Source: Caballeronia sp. NK8 | GTDB lineage: Bacteria > Pseudomonadota > Gammaproteobacteria > Burkholderiales > Burkholderiaceae | Direction: 5' to 3' | Assembly: GCF_018408855.1 (NCBI RefSeq) | Contig: NZ_AP024322.1 | Span: 248,001 to 312,000, forward strand | Length of the DNA stretch: 64,000 nucleotides | Shown: piece after piece, positions 1-8,740 of the stretch | Layout: each line of letters begins with the position of its first letter | Numbering within the stretch: position 1 is the stretch's first letter | Translations under genes and position numbers: made by a program | Notes under the pieces: generated by a model | Told to the model about the DNA's origin: nothing | The model's database searches: none | Seen by the model: the letters and a program-made list of their open reading frames with translations, nothing else

Positions 1-628
1 GGTCGAGGCCCGTGAACGGGCGCAGTTCGCGGTCGTAGTAGGGGTTCGGCAGCGTGCGCACGTCGAACACGAGATCGGCGTCGAGCGGCACGCCGCGCTT
101 GAAACCGAACGACTCGAACATCAGCGTGAGGTCGGCGGCTTCGGTTTCGACGAAGCGCTTGACCCATGCCCGCAGCACGTTCGCGCGCAGGTTGCTCGTG
201 TCGATCTGATGGCCGTACTCGGCGAGACCCGCTACCAGTTCACGCTCACGCTCGATCGCTTCGGCGAGCGAGTTCAGCACGCCGACATCGGCTTCGCGCA
301 TCGGCGGGCCGGACAACGGATGCCGCCGGCGCGTCTCGGAGAAGCGTTGAATCAGCGATTGCGTGCTCGCGTTGAGAAACAGCACGCGCAAGTCGTAATC
401 GCTCGATAGCTGACGGATGATGGCCGGCACTTCATCGAGCGAGAGGCTCGAGCGCGCGTCGATCGCGACGGCGAGGCGTGCCTGGCCTTCCTTCGCGAGA
501 TAGGCGGCGAGTTCGGGCAGAAAACGCGGCGGCAGGTTGTCGACGCAATAGTAGCCGCCATCTTCCAGGGCGTTCAGCGCGACGGACTTGCCGGAACCGG
601 AGATGCCGGTGATCAGGATGATACGCAT
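1..628 (-). CDS. rapZ: RNase adapter protein RapZ (3' end cut by window edge)
   Basis: A P-loop nucleotide-binding protein that in enterobacteria senses glucosamine-6-phosphate and steers RNase E onto the GlmZ small RNA. About 209 N-terminal residues are visible; the C-terminus lies beyond base 1. The protein opens [15 protein letters not shown], with the Walker A motif GISGSGKS at residues 8-15, and continues into [13 protein letters not shown], both characteristic of the YvcJ/RapZ family. It is the last visible gene of the minus-strand ptsN-hprK-rapZ run, about 80 bases after hprK. No clear Shine-Dalgarno precedes the ATG. Family assignment is firm. Whether it controls GlmZ-like RNAs in beta-proteobacteria is not shown by the sequence. 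Confidence 0.93.
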   Translation of the reverse strand, partial: MRIILITGISGSGKSVALNALEDGGYYCVDNLPPRFLPELAAYLAKEGQARLAVAIDARSSLSLDEVPAIIRQLSSDYDLRVLFLNASTQSLIQRFSETRRRHPLSGPPMREADVGVLNSLAEAIERERELVAGLAEYGHQIDTSNLRANVLRAWVKRFVETEAADLTLMFESFGFKRGVPLDADLVFDVRTLPNPYYDRELRPFTGLD

Positions 629-710
629 GGGTCTCGAGGGATTCGCTTTCTCTTAGCTTAGCACCTGCGCCCGATTCGATCCGGCACGCGCGACGCGGTG
701 CATCGCGCGA

Positions 711-1679
711 TCAGATCAGTTTGCCGGGAAACTGGCTGTCGGGGTCCTGCATCGCAAGGCGTTGACGATCCATGAAATCGCGCAGGGTGTCGATGCCGCG
801 CAGCTGCAGAATCGTATTGCGCACGGCGGCCTCGACCAGCACGGCGAGGTTGCGGCCCGCCGCCACCTGAATTGTCACCTTGCTGATGGGCAGGCCGAGC
901 ACGTCAACAGTCTGGCTCTCCAGCGGCAGGCGCTGGAATTCGCCGTCCGGGCGGCGCACGAGTTGCACGATCAGCTTGAGCTTCATCTTCCGGCGCACGG
1001 CGGTTTCACCGAAGATCGTCTTGATGTCGAGCAGCCCGAGGCCGCGCACTTCGAGCAGATTCTGCAGGAGCGGCGGGCAGCGGCCTTCCACGAAGTCGGG
1101 GCCGAGGCGCACGAAATCGACGGCGTCATCGGCCACGAGGCCATGTCCGCGGCTGATGAGTTCGAGCCCGAGTTCGCTTTTGCCGAGACCGGAATCGCCG
1201 GTGAGCAGCACGCCCATGCCGAGAATGTCGATGAACACGCCGTGCAGCGTCGCGCGCGGCGCGAGGATGCGCGACATGTACGCGCGCAGGCTGTCGATCA
1301 CCGCCGCCGCCGACATGCGCGTGGTGAAAAGCGGCGTCGACGAGCGCGTGCAACGCAGGACGAGTTCCGGCGGCGCGCCGACTTCGCCCGCGACCACGAG
1401 AAACGGCGGCTCGAGCGCGATCAGTTCGGCCATGTGGCGCGAGCGGTCTTCGTCGGACTGGCGCTGGTAGTAGTTGATCTCGGCGTCGCCGAGCACCTGG
1501 ATACGGTTCGGGTGAATCAGGTTCAAGTGGCCGACGAGGTCCGCGCTCGATGTCGCGTTGGCGACCGTCTCACTCGAGAATCCGCGTTCCCAGCCCTCGT
1601 GCCCGGTGAGCCAGCTGAGCTTCAGAGTGGCGGCGTTGTCGTCGAAAATGCTTTGGGCGTTGATGCTGGACGTATCCAT
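711..1679 (-). CDS. hprK: HPr kinase/phosphorylase
   Basis: A bifunctional enzyme that phosphorylates and dephosphorylates a serine of HPr-type PTS proteins. The 322-residue length is normal. The C-terminal catalytic domain carries the conserved [19 protein letters not shown] region, with a His near residue 146 and the Walker A GDSGLGKS at 161-168. The HprK signature continues as GHGLVADD. The N-terminal 130 residues match the family's non-catalytic domain. It lies between ptsN and rapZ, the usual proteobacterial nitrogen-PTS setting, where HprK is thought to act on NPr/HPr rather than on carbon catabolite repression as in Firmicutes. Confidence 0.95.
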   Translation of the reverse strand: MDTSSINAQSIFDDNAATLKLSWLTGHEGWERGFSSETVANATSSADLVGHLNLIHPNRIQVLGDAEINYYQRQSDEDRSRHMAELIALEPPFLVVAGEVGAPPELVLRCTRSSTPLFTTRMSAAAVIDSLRAYMSRILAPRATLHGVFIDILGMGVLLTGDSGLGKSELGLELISRGHGLVADDAVDFVRLGPDFVEGRCPPLLQNLLEVRGLGLLDIKTIFGETAVRRKMKLKLIVQLVRRPDGEFQRLPLESQTVDVLGLPISKVTIQVAAGRNLAVLVEAAVRNTILQLRGIDTLRDFMDRQRLAMQDPDSQFPGKLI

Positions 1680-1866
1680 GAGGCCGGAACTCCGTTGGAA
1701 GCCGGGAGCAGCCTTCGCGGAACGACGAAGCGGGTCGCTTCGATACGCCGCATGGCGCTGCGTTTGACCGATTGTGCCCTAGAAGCTTCGCGTAAGCGAG
1801 GCGCCCCGTGGCGCGAGAGCGGCGTGGGGCGGGCTACAGACGCGATTCGCTATGCTCGCGTACTTG

Positions 1867-2322
1867 TCACGGTTGCCATTGCGTGAGCACTTGATAAAGC
1901 GCGTCACGATTTTCTTCCTTGTGCAGACGCTCGCGCGCGTCGCTGTCGGAGAGCAGTTGCGCGATCTCCGAGAGAATTTCCAGATGCTGTTGCGTCGCCT
2001 GCTCGGGCACGAGCAGGAAGATCAGCAGAGAGACCGGCTGGCCGTCGGGCGATTCGAACGCGACCGGTTCGGCGAGGCGCACGAAGGCGGCGAGCGGTTG
2101 CTTCAGCCCCTTGATGCGGCCGTGCGGAATCGCGACGCCTTCGCCGAGGCCAGTCGAGCCGAGGCGCTCACGAGCGAAGAGATTGTCGGTGACGATGCTG
2201 CGGGCGATGCCGTTCTGGTTCTCGAAGATCAGGCCCGCTTGCTCGAATACACGCTTCTTGCTGGTAACGGACAGTCCGAGAACGACGTTCTCGATGGGAA
2301 GAAATTTGGCTAAACGATTCAT
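1867..2322 (-). CDS. ptsN: Nitrogen-PTS EIIA protein (EIIA-Ntr)
   Basis: The terminal phosphoacceptor of the regulatory nitrogen phosphotransferase system. It adjusts K+ homeostasis and stress responses through its phosphorylation state. The product is 151 residues with the EIIA type-2 fold and the phosphoacceptor His67 in GVAIPHGRIKG. An upstream in-frame extension to 2448 exists, but the ATG giving MNRLAKFLPIENV matches the usual family N-terminus. It lies downstream of rpoN and hpf, as in most Gram-negatives. A perfect TATAAT on the same strand about 140 bases upstream suggests its own promoter in addition to read-through from hpf. Confidence 0.95.
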   Translation of the reverse strand: MNRLAKFLPIENVVLGLSVTSKKRVFEQAGLIFENQNGIARSIVTDNLFARERLGSTGLGEGVAIPHGRIKGLKQPLAAFVRLAEPVAFESPDGQPVSLLIFLLVPEQATQQHLEILSEIAQLLSDSDARERLHKEENRDALYQVLTQWQP

Positions 2323-2463
2323 GTTGGCAGGCTGATGCGTGGCCTGATAGCTCCTCATCGTGGCCGCTGTCTGAAAGCGCTCACGGCGATGGTGAAACCA
2401 AAAGTGCGCTGGCGGCGTTCCCAAGCAGCGTTCCCGACGGCGATCCAAAAAAATTACCGGACC

Positions 2464-2469
2464 ATTATA
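2464..2469 (-). promoter_or_regulatory. -10 box of a ptsN-hprK-rapZ promoter
   Basis: On the minus strand these six bases read TATAAT. No good -35 hexamer lies 16-18 bases further upstream. The box sits between the hpf terminator and ptsN, leaving a leader of roughly 135 bases. The rest of the 2323-2740 gap holds only this box and the terminator at 2583-2608. Confidence 0.45.
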
Positions 2470-2582
2470 GAACAGGGCAGAGCCCTATGGTGCGCCGCGC
2501 CATTGCACCGATCTGCAATCCAATTTGCAGGACAAAGCCCTGAAAATCAATGGCTTGTGCCTCCTTACGGCGAAAATCCAAC

Positions 2583-2608
2583 AAAAAAGCCGCCAGTCGG
2601 GGCGGCTT
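2583..2608 (-). terminator. Rho-independent terminator after hpf
   Basis: An 8-bp perfect stem (AAGCCGCC/GGCGGCTT) closes a 6-base loop. On the minus strand it is followed directly by six T residues. It lies about 130 bases past the hpf stop and separates rpoN-hpf from ptsN-hprK-rapZ. Confidence 0.85.
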
Positions 2609-2740
2609 CGGTTCGATGCGAGCGCGAGTTCGATCGGTTTCGGATATTTGAGCATTTCCTCGAATCGTGCCCGCCGGCCTGTGGCGGCGGGCTTCGCGAT
2701 CATCCGGCGATCGGGCGGCGCGCTCGCGCGCAGTGCATAT

Positions 2741-3100
2741 TCACTGCGACGGCGCTTCCACTTCCTGCGGTTCGCCGCGATACTTCACCGACTCGTGGGC
2801 ATGACCCTGGATCTTGCCCTTGTGCTTGATGACCTGCCGGTCGAGCTTGTCGACCATCAGGTCGATCGCCGCGTACATATCAGCGTCACAACTCTCGATA
2901 AAAATGTCCTTACCCTTTAGGTGCAGGTTGATTTCTGCCTTCTGCCTCTTTTCCTTTTCCCTATGATTGTCGACCGAGAGGACAACGTTGCCGTCGATCA
3001 CTTGATCGAAATGACGGAGCACCCTGTCCAGTTTCGTGATCACGTACTCGCGCAACGCAGGCGTCAATTCGAGGTGGTGTCCACTGATCTTCAGATTCAT
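2741..3100 (-). CDS. hpf: Ribosome hibernation-promoting factor (HPF/RaiA family)
   Basis: A small protein that binds the 30S decoding region and promotes ribosome dimerisation or inactivation in stationary phase. It has 119 residues and starts [20 protein letters not shown], the typical sigma-54 modulation protein N-terminus. The basic helix [20 protein letters not shown] fits the rRNA-contacting surface. The start at 3100 is preferred over an upstream in-frame codon because GGAGAG lies 6 bases before the ATG. It has no long C-terminal dimerisation domain, so it is the short type with a brief acidic tail. It is encoded directly after rpoN, the standard location. Confidence 0.93.
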   Translation of the reverse strand: MNLKISGHHLELTPALREYVITKLDRVLRHFDQVIDGNVVLSVDNHREKEKRQKAEINLHLKGKDIFIESCDADMYAAIDLMVDKLDRQVIKHKGKIQGHAHESVKYRGEPQEVEAPSQ

Positions 3101-3284
3101 AGTTGCTCTCCAAGCTAATGGCCGTAAGATCACGTCGGCTCGTCCGATACCGGTCGGCTGTGCATTCCGTCAGCGCGTCATCCCGGCGCGACTGAAAAAC
3201 GGGATGCATCGGCCGGCACGTCCGCGCTCTCGCGATGCGGCCGGGAAACGCCCATCGCAACACGCGATGGACTACAGAGACGGG

Positions 3285-4802
3285 TCATAGAGACTTGCGC
3301 AGATTCACTGCAGGGATCTTGAGGGCTTCGCGGTACTTGGCGACGGTGCGCCGCGCGACCACGAATCCTTGTTCCGCCAGCAGTTCGGCGATGCGGCTGT
3401 CTGAAAGAGGAGTTTTGGGGTCTTCCGCTCCTATCAGTTGCTTGATGAGGGCCCGGATCGCCGTGGACGATGCCGCGCCTCCCGTGTCGGTCGAAACGTG
3501 CGATCCAAAGAAGTACTTAAATTCAAGCGTCCCGAATGGGGTGAGCATGTACTTCCCTGTCGTCACACGAGAAACCGTCGATTCGTGTAATCCCAGCGTA
3601 TCAGCAATCTCCCGCAAAACCAAGGGCCGCATGGCGATTTCACCATGTGCAAAGAAGTTCTTTTGACGCTCCACAATGGCCTGCGCGACACGCAGGATCG
3701 TCTCGAACCGCTGCTGAATGTTCTTGATGAGCCAGCGCGCTTCCTGAAGCTGCTGACGCAGTGAACCGCTGCCAGGGTCTCCACGATTGTTGCGCAGGAT
3801 ATTCGCGTACAGATGATTGATCCGCAGCTTCGGCACGATCTCCGGATTCAGCTCCGCCGTCCAGCCGCTCGCGCTCTTGCGCACGAGAATGTCCGGCACC
3901 ACGTAATCCGCTTCGCTCTTTCCGTACGCGGCGCCCGGAAACGGCTCCAGCGACTTGATCAGCACATGCGCGTCGCGCAGGGCGTCGTCGCCTGCCTTCA
4001 GTTGTTTGCGCAGGCGCGTAAAGTCACGCGCGGCGAGCAGTTCCAGATGGTTCGTGACGATCTCGAGCGCGAGCGTGCGCGTGGCCGAGCCGTCGAGCCG
4101 AAGCAACTGCAGCTTCAGGCATTCCGATGCCGAGCGACCGCCCACACCGGGCGGGTCGAAACTTTGCAGCAACGCAAGCGCTGCGCTGAGTTCGTCGAGA
4201 TCGACTTCGAGTTCCTCGGGCAGATCCATCTGAACCTCATCGAGCGATGAAGTCAGATAACCGTCTTCGTCCAGCGATTCGATCAGAAACGTGACGAGCG
4301 CGCGATCGCGCTGATTCGCCGCGGTCATGCGCAACTGCGCCGTCAGATGGTCGCGCAGCGTCGTGGTCGATTCGTGGATTTGCAACGGCGGGAGATCGTC
4401 GTCGTCGGAGGCGTTGTTCGAGCGGCCGTAGTCTTCCAGATTCCATGAACTCGAATCCTGGCCGCTGTCCGAACCCATGCCGTTGTATTCGTCGACGCCC
4501 TGTGGTTCGCTGCTTTCCGAACGTTCGGAACTGGACGTGCTTGACGACGAGCCATTGCTCATCATCGACTCGGACGGCGCGTTCTGCGTCGCCGGCGATG
4601 CGATCAGCGATCCGTCCGCGGCAACGCGCAGCGGGCTCGCGATCCAGTCGTCCTCGTTCTCGAGCAGCGGATTCTGGGCGATGGCCATCGCGACTTCCTG
4701 CTGCAGTTCGAGCGTCGACAACTGCAGCAGCCGGATCGACTGCTGAAGTTGCGGGGTCAGCGCAAGATGCTGCGAGAGGCGGAGTTGGAGGCTGGCTTTC
4801 AT
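3285..4802 (-). CDS. rpoN: RNA polymerase sigma-54 factor
   Basis: The alternative sigma factor that recognises -24/-12 promoters and needs AAA+ activators. It has 505 residues. Region I is the Gln-rich N-terminus ([19 protein letters not shown]). An acidic, Ser-rich linker covers about residues 70-140. The core-binding domain follows, then a helix-turn-helix. The C-terminal RpoN box [15 protein letters not shown] lies just before the stop. The acidic linker is long but within the family range. It precedes hpf and follows lptB, a conserved proteobacterial order. A terminator lies between lptB and rpoN, so rpoN probably has its own promoter in the 150-base gap. Confidence 0.97.
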   Translation of the reverse strand: MKASLQLRLSQHLALTPQLQQSIRLLQLSTLELQQEVAMAIAQNPLLENEDDWIASPLRVAADGSLIASPATQNAPSESMMSNGSSSSTSSSERSESSEPQGVDEYNGMGSDSGQDSSSWNLEDYGRSNNASDDDDLPPLQIHESTTTLRDHLTAQLRMTAANQRDRALVTFLIESLDEDGYLTSSLDEVQMDLPEELEVDLDELSAALALLQSFDPPGVGGRSASECLKLQLLRLDGSATRTLALEIVTNHLELLAARDFTRLRKQLKAGDDALRDAHVLIKSLEPFPGAAYGKSEADYVVPDILVRKSASGWTAELNPEIVPKLRINHLYANILRNNRGDPGSGSLRQQLQEARWLIKNIQQRFETILRVAQAIVERQKNFFAHGEIAMRPLVLREIADTLGLHESTVSRVTTGKYMLTPFGTLEFKYFFGSHVSTDTGGAASSTAIRALIKQLIGAEDPKTPLSDSRIAELLAEQGFVVARRTVAKYREALKIPAVNLRKSL

Positions 4803-4860
4803 GGCAAAGTTTTATTCATTGTAGAGAGTTTGCCACGCGCGCGAAACCTCGCGGCGATTC

Positions 4861-4892
4861 CAAAAAGCGCATGCCGCCCGGGAAGGGCGGCA
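4861..4892 (-). terminator. Terminator after lptB
   Basis: A perfect 8-bp stem (TGCCGCCC/GGGCGGCA with a 5-base loop, 4872-4892) is followed on the minus strand within 4 bases by TTTTT. It sits between the lptB stop and the rpoN start and would end the kds-lpt transcript. Confidence 0.75.
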
Positions 4893-4953
4893 CGTAAGAT
4901 TTGCTGCTTCGGCTTGATGCGGCGCACTAATTCCGCATCTCATCCGGCCGCAC

Positions 4954-5736
4954 TCACATGCGGAAATGTTCGCCGAGATAGACGCGGCGCACGCTTTCGT
5001 TCTCGATGATCTCACTCGGCGCGCCCGCCGCGAGCACGGAGCCGTCGCTGATGATGTACGCGTGATCGCAGATGCCGAGCGTCTCCCGCACGTTATGGTC
5101 GGTGATCAGCACGCCGATGTTGCGCTGCTTCAGAAACTTCACGATCTTCTGAATTTCCAGCACCGCGATCGGGTCGACGCCCGCGAACGGTTCGTCGAGC
5201 AGAATGAAGCTCGGGTTGGTCGCGAGCGCGCGCGCGATCTCGACACGACGGCGCTCGCCGCCCGACAGCGACAACGCGGGGTTCTCGCGCAAGTGCGCAA
5301 TCTGCAGTTCGTCGAGCAAGGCTTCCGCGCGCTTGGTTATGGCGTCTTTGGACAGGCGCTTGCCGGATTCATCCGTTTGCAGTTCCAGCACCGCGCGGAT
5401 GTTCTGCTCGACCGTGAGCTTGCGAAACACCGAGGCTTCCTGCGGCAGATACGACAGGCCGAGATGCGCGCGCTGATGGATGGGCAGGAGGCTGATCGAA
5501 TTGCCGTCGAGGTCGATCTCGCCGGCGTCGAGCGGCACGAGGCCGACGATCATATAGAACGACGTGGTCTTGCCCGCGCCGTTCGGGCCGAGCAGGCCGA
5601 CCACCTCGCCGCTCTTCACATCGAGCGAGACGTCCTTTACCACGGTGCGCGACCCGTAACGCTTCTTCAGATTACGGACGACGAGCGAACTCGACTCGCC
5701 TTCCGGCTTGCGGTGGGGCATGGCGGGCGCATTCAC
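4954..5736 (-). CDS. lptB: LPS export ABC transporter ATP-binding protein
   Basis: The cytoplasmic ATPase that drives LPS extraction from the inner membrane with LptFG. It has 260 residues, with Walker A GPNGAGKT, the signature [15 protein letters not shown] and Walker [14 protein letters not shown]. The first 17 or so residues ([17 protein letters not shown]) are an extension beyond the E. coli protein. The start overlaps the lptA stop by 4 bases, indicating translational coupling. LptF and LptG are not in this window. Confidence 0.96.
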   Translation of the reverse strand: MNAPAMPHRKPEGESSSLVVRNLKKRYGSRTVVKDVSLDVKSGEVVGLLGPNGAGKTTSFYMIVGLVPLDAGEIDLDGNSISLLPIHQRAHLGLSYLPQEASVFRKLTVEQNIRAVLELQTDESGKRLSKDAITKRAEALLDELQIAHLRENPALSLSGGERRRVEIARALATNPSFILLDEPFAGVDPIAVLEIQKIVKFLKQRNIGVLITDHNVRETLGICDHAYIISDGSVLAAGAPSEIIENESVRRVYLGEHFRM

Positions 5737-6419
5737 TGCTGCGGGTTTCCTTGAATGGTGTTCGACGGAGCAAGCGTGGCAGGCGACCCGTTCAGCGGCG
5801 CGGCGCCGCCCGAGCGCGGCGCGAGCATCGCGCGCACCCGGCCGCTCGGATTGCCGGGACTAGCCTGGTCCTTGCCGGCGGTTGCCGTATAGAAGTCCTT
5901 CTGGCCGTCGTACGTGATCACGCTGCCGTGCACTTCGTCCTGCACTTTCGTCAGGCCCTGCAGGCGGCGCACGACGGCGCGCGTCGTGAGCTTGGTGAAG
6001 TCGTTCTTGCCGTCGTAGTCGATGCGTACCGCGTTGCCGTCGATGTACTCGTCCAGGCCGTCACGCTTCTGGCGGAAATACGAGAGGTTATTGCCCGTCG
6101 ACGTGCCGGTCGCGTACTGATAGCCCTGCGGATCCTGCGTGACTTCCACGCGATCCGCCTTGATGACGATCGTGCCCTTGGTCGCGACCACGTGACCGGT
6201 GAAGACGTTCTTCTGGCCGAGATCGTCGTAGGACATGTTGTCCGCTTCGATGTTGAGCGGTTTGTCGCGGTCTGCCTTCTCGGCGTGCGCCGGCAGCGCG
6301 GCCAGCGCTAGCCCGACAGTCAGGGCGGCAGCGAGCCCGGCCCGCACGGCGTGCGTGGCGTGGCGCGCGAGCGTTGCGCGCGCATGGCCGCCATCGGGAC
6401 GAGGGAACCTTTCGTTCAT
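5733..6419 (-). CDS. lptA: LPS transport periplasmic protein
   Basis: The periplasmic bridge protein that polymerises between LptC and LptDE to carry LPS. It has 228 residues. A signal peptide runs to about residue 46 ([17 protein letters not shown]), preceded by a long basic N-region. The OstA/LptA beta-jellyroll follows, starting near [12 protein letters not shown]. The last 45 or so residues are Pro/Gly/Ser-rich and look disordered, which is longer than in E. coli. It lies between lptC and lptB in the standard order. Confidence 0.94.
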   Translation of the reverse strand: MNERFPRPDGGHARATLARHATHAVRAGLAAALTVGLALAALPAHAEKADRDKPLNIEADNMSYDDLGQKNVFTGHVVATKGTIVIKADRVEVTQDPQGYQYATGTSTGNNLSYFRQKRDGLDEYIDGNAVRIDYDGKNDFTKLTTRAVVRRLQGLTKVQDEVHGSVITYDGQKDFYTATAGKDQASPGNPSGRVRAMLAPRSGGAAPLNGSPATLAPSNTIQGNPQQ

Positions 6420-6449
6420 GCAGTCACAATTCGGATGGGAGTGCCGGGG

Positions 6450-7052
6450 TTATTTCGACGAGCCGCCGTTGATATCCGTGGCGGCGATCGCACCGCGCAC
6501 GTTACCGAATAGCTTCATTACCCGGGTCACGTTGTTGTAGTTCATGCCATCGGCCGTCATCACGGACGGGCCGCGCTGAAGTCTAACCGGTTTTTCCGTT
6601 TCGATGACATCGTCGTTCACCAGCACGCGAAAATGCTGGGAATCAGCCTGCATCTGCGGATCTCCGTAGCCGGCCGCGCGCAGGATGCGGGCGTCGTCGT
6701 AGAGATCGACGATCGAGACGTCACCATTGACCGTGCCGCGCAGGGCCGTCGCCGTGACGGTGGGCTTCTGCGGCTGGAACATTCGCATCGCGGGCAGCGT
6801 CAGGTCGCTGATTTCGTCGTCTTCGTAATGCACCATCGACTTCGCCGTCAGACGATATTGCGTCGTGCCGGTGGCGTCGAGTTCGGACACGGAAAAGTTG
6901 TTGGCGAAATAGTCTGGCGTGTGGCGCTTTTCCGGCGGCGGCGCCTGGCCGGCCGAAGGCAGCGACGCCTGCAGCAGCCAGTAAGTGCCGCCGGCGAGCG
7001 CCGCCACGGCGACGAGCGGCAAAAGGGACGCAAGCTTTCCGGGACGCTGCAT
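6450..7052 (-). CDS. lptC: LPS export periplasmic/inner-membrane protein
   Basis: A single-span inner-membrane protein that receives LPS from LptBFG and passes it to LptA. It has 200 residues. One membrane segment near residues 8-27 (ASLLPLVAVAALAGGTYWLL) is followed by the periplasmic jellyroll. The start at 7052 lies 4 bases after the kdsC stop and is preferred over an in-frame start at 7118 that would run back into kdsC. Its position between kdsC and lptA is the family's usual one. Confidence 0.93.
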   Translation of the reverse strand: MQRPGKLASLLPLVAVAALAGGTYWLLQASLPSAGQAPPPEKRHTPDYFANNFSVSELDATGTTQYRLTAKSMVHYEDDEISDLTLPAMRMFQPQKPTVTATALRGTVNGDVSIVDLYDDARILRAAGYGDPQMQADSQHFRVLVNDDVIETEKPVRLQRGPSVMTADGMNYNNVTRVMKLFGNVRGAIAATDINGGSSK

Positions 7053-7056
7053 GGGC

Positions 7057-7596
7057 TCAGCCTCCGAGCGCCGCCGCGAGCAGCGCGTCATAACGATGCT
7101 GCGCGCGCAGGATCGCATCGCAGACTTCGCGGACCGCGCCGTGTCCGCCGCGCGCTTCCGCGACCCAGTGCACGCGCTGAATCACTTCAGGATGAGCGTT
7201 CGCGGGCGCTGCCGCGAAGCCGCAACGGCGCATCACCGCGAGATCGGGCCAGTCGTCGCCCATATAACCGCATTCGTCGGCCGCGATGCCGGTCGCGTCG
7301 AGCAGCTCGGCGAGCGCGACGGTTTTATCCGCGACGCCCTGATAGAGATGCGTGATGCCGAGTTCGCGCGCCCGCGCCGCGACGATGCCGGATTGCCGTC
7401 CCGTGATGATTGCCGTCTGCACGCCGACCGACTGCAGCATTTTCACGCCGTGGCCGTCGAGCGAATTGAACGATTTCATCGTGTCGCCGTCGGCGCTGAA
7501 GTAGAGGCTGCCGTCGGTGAAAACGCCGTCGACGTCGAACACCATCAGCTTGAGCCGGCTCGCGCGTTCGGCGGCGGTGGGAGGCTTCTGCGCCAT
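7057..7596 (-). CDS. kdsC: 3-deoxy-D-manno-octulosonate 8-phosphate phosphatase
   Basis: A HAD-superfamily phosphatase that releases Kdo from Kdo-8-phosphate for lipid A core synthesis. It has 179 residues. The nucleophile motif FDVDGVFTDG has Asp21 and Asp23. Motif II is in IITGRQS, and motif IV is GDDWPDLAVM. The compact, cap-less form is typical of KdsC tetramers. It overlaps the kdsD stop by one base. Confidence 0.96.
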   Translation of the reverse strand: MAQKPPTAAERASRLKLMVFDVDGVFTDGSLYFSADGDTMKSFNSLDGHGVKMLQSVGVQTAIITGRQSGIVAARARELGITHLYQGVADKTVALAELLDATGIAADECGYMGDDWPDLAVMRRCGFAAAPANAHPEVIQRVHWVAEARGGHGAVREVCDAILRAQHRYDALLAAALGG

Positions 7597-8579
7597 CAGA
7601 TTACCTTCTTGGAGAAGAGGTCGTGCATGTTCAGTGCGCCGATCAGCGTCGCATCGGTGTCCACGACCAGCATCTGATTGATGCGATAGCGCTCCATCAG
7701 TTCCACGGCTTCGACCGCGAGATGGTCCGGCGCGATCGTGCGCGGATTACGGCTCATGACGTCGGCGATCTTCAGCGCACGGAAATCGCCGTCGCGCTGA
7801 AGGATGCGGCGCAGATCGCCGTCGGTGAAAATGCCGTGCACGTGACGATTTTCGTCGATGACGGCGGTCATGCCCATGCGCTTGTCGGTGATCTGGAAGA
7901 GCGCGTCCGAAACGGTCGCGTCGAGCAGGACGACCGGCACTTCGTCGCCCACGCGCATCACGTCGCGCACGTAGGTGAGCAGGCGCCGGCCGAGCGCGCC
8001 GCCCGGGTGGGAGCGCGCGAAATCGTCGGGACCGAAGCCGCGCGCGTCGAGCACGGCGACGGCGAGCGCATCGCCGAGCGCCATCGCGGCGGTCGTGCTG
8101 GCCGTGGGCGCGAGATTCATCGGGCACGCTTCCTTGTCGACGCGCGCGTTCAGATGCATGTCCGCCAATTGCGCGAGACTGGATTCGGGACGGCCGGTGA
8201 TTGCGATCAACTTCGCCCCGAGCCGCTTGATGAGCGGCAGAATGGCGACAAGCTCTTCGGTTTCGCCCGAGTTCGACAGCGCGATGAAGATGTCGTCGGC
8301 GGTGACCATGCCGAGGTCGCCGTGGCTCGCTTCGGCCGGATGCACGAAGAACGCGGGCGTGCCGGTGCTGGCCAGTGTCGCGGCCAACTTGCGCGCCACA
8401 TGGCCCGACTTGCCGATGCCCGAAACGACCACGCGGCCGCGACAGCCGAGCAGCGTTTCGACCGCGTTCGTGAAGTTTTCGTCGAGAAGTTCGGAAAGCC
8501 CGCGAACCGCGTCGGCTTCGATCTGGATTACGTTGCGAGCCAGCGCCAGTGCCCGGTCGCCATTGATTTTCGCTATCAT
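7596..8579 (-). CDS. kdsD: Arabinose-5-phosphate isomerase
   Basis: Converts ribulose-5-phosphate to arabinose-5-phosphate, the first committed step to Kdo. It has 327 residues: an N-terminal SIS domain (GIGKSGHVARKLAATLAST near residues 53-70, with the HPAEASHGDLGM loop) and two C-terminal CBS repeats. It heads the minus-strand kdsD-kdsC-lptC-lptA-lptB unit. No Shine-Dalgarno is visible. An extended -10 box ends 6 bases before the ATG, so the transcript may be leaderless. Confidence 0.95.
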   Translation of the reverse strand: MIAKINGDRALALARNVIQIEADAVRGLSELLDENFTNAVETLLGCRGRVVVSGIGKSGHVARKLAATLASTGTPAFFVHPAEASHGDLGMVTADDIFIALSNSGETEELVAILPLIKRLGAKLIAITGRPESSLAQLADMHLNARVDKEACPMNLAPTASTTAAMALGDALAVAVLDARGFGPDDFARSHPGGALGRRLLTYVRDVMRVGDEVPVVLLDATVSDALFQITDKRMGMTAVIDENRHVHGIFTDGDLRRILQRDGDFRALKIADVMSRNPRTIAPDHLAVEAVELMERYRINQMLVVDTDATLIGALNMHDLFSKKVI

Positions 8580-8585
8580 GCGCGG

Positions 8586-8594
8586 AGTATAGCA
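8586..8594 (-). promoter_or_regulatory. Extended -10 promoter of kdsD
   Basis: On the minus strand the bases read TGC-TATACT, an extended -10 element. Exactly six bases follow before the kdsD ATG, placing the predicted +1 on the A of the start codon. No -35 match is visible, which is common for extended -10 promoters. Confidence 0.5.
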
Positions 8595-8603
8595 AAGGCG
8601 ATT

Positions 8604-8628
8604 CCGGGCTGCCCCTCAGGCAGCCCGG
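8604..8628. repeat. Perfect hairpin in the kdsD/kef intergenic region
   Basis: A 10-bp perfect stem (CCGGGCTGCC/GGCAGCCCGG) has a 5-base loop. No T-run follows on either strand, so it is not an obvious terminator. It lies just upstream of the kdsD -10 box in the divergent region. Confidence 0.5.
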
Positions 8629-8740
8629 CACGCCGCCGCCTATCCGCCCCCCGCGGGCCCCGGCGTCAGGGGCTTTTTCAAGATTCCGGAGCGCGTCAGC
8701 AAAGCGCTTCGGCTCGCCGCCGAACGAGGACGCTAGACGG

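Noticed and set aside
762..1886. Long plus-strand open frame across hprK
   Set aside because: It is a high-GC shadow of hprK on the opposite strand. The translation is low-complexity Arg/Ala/His-rich and matches no family, while the minus strand encodes a complete HprK.
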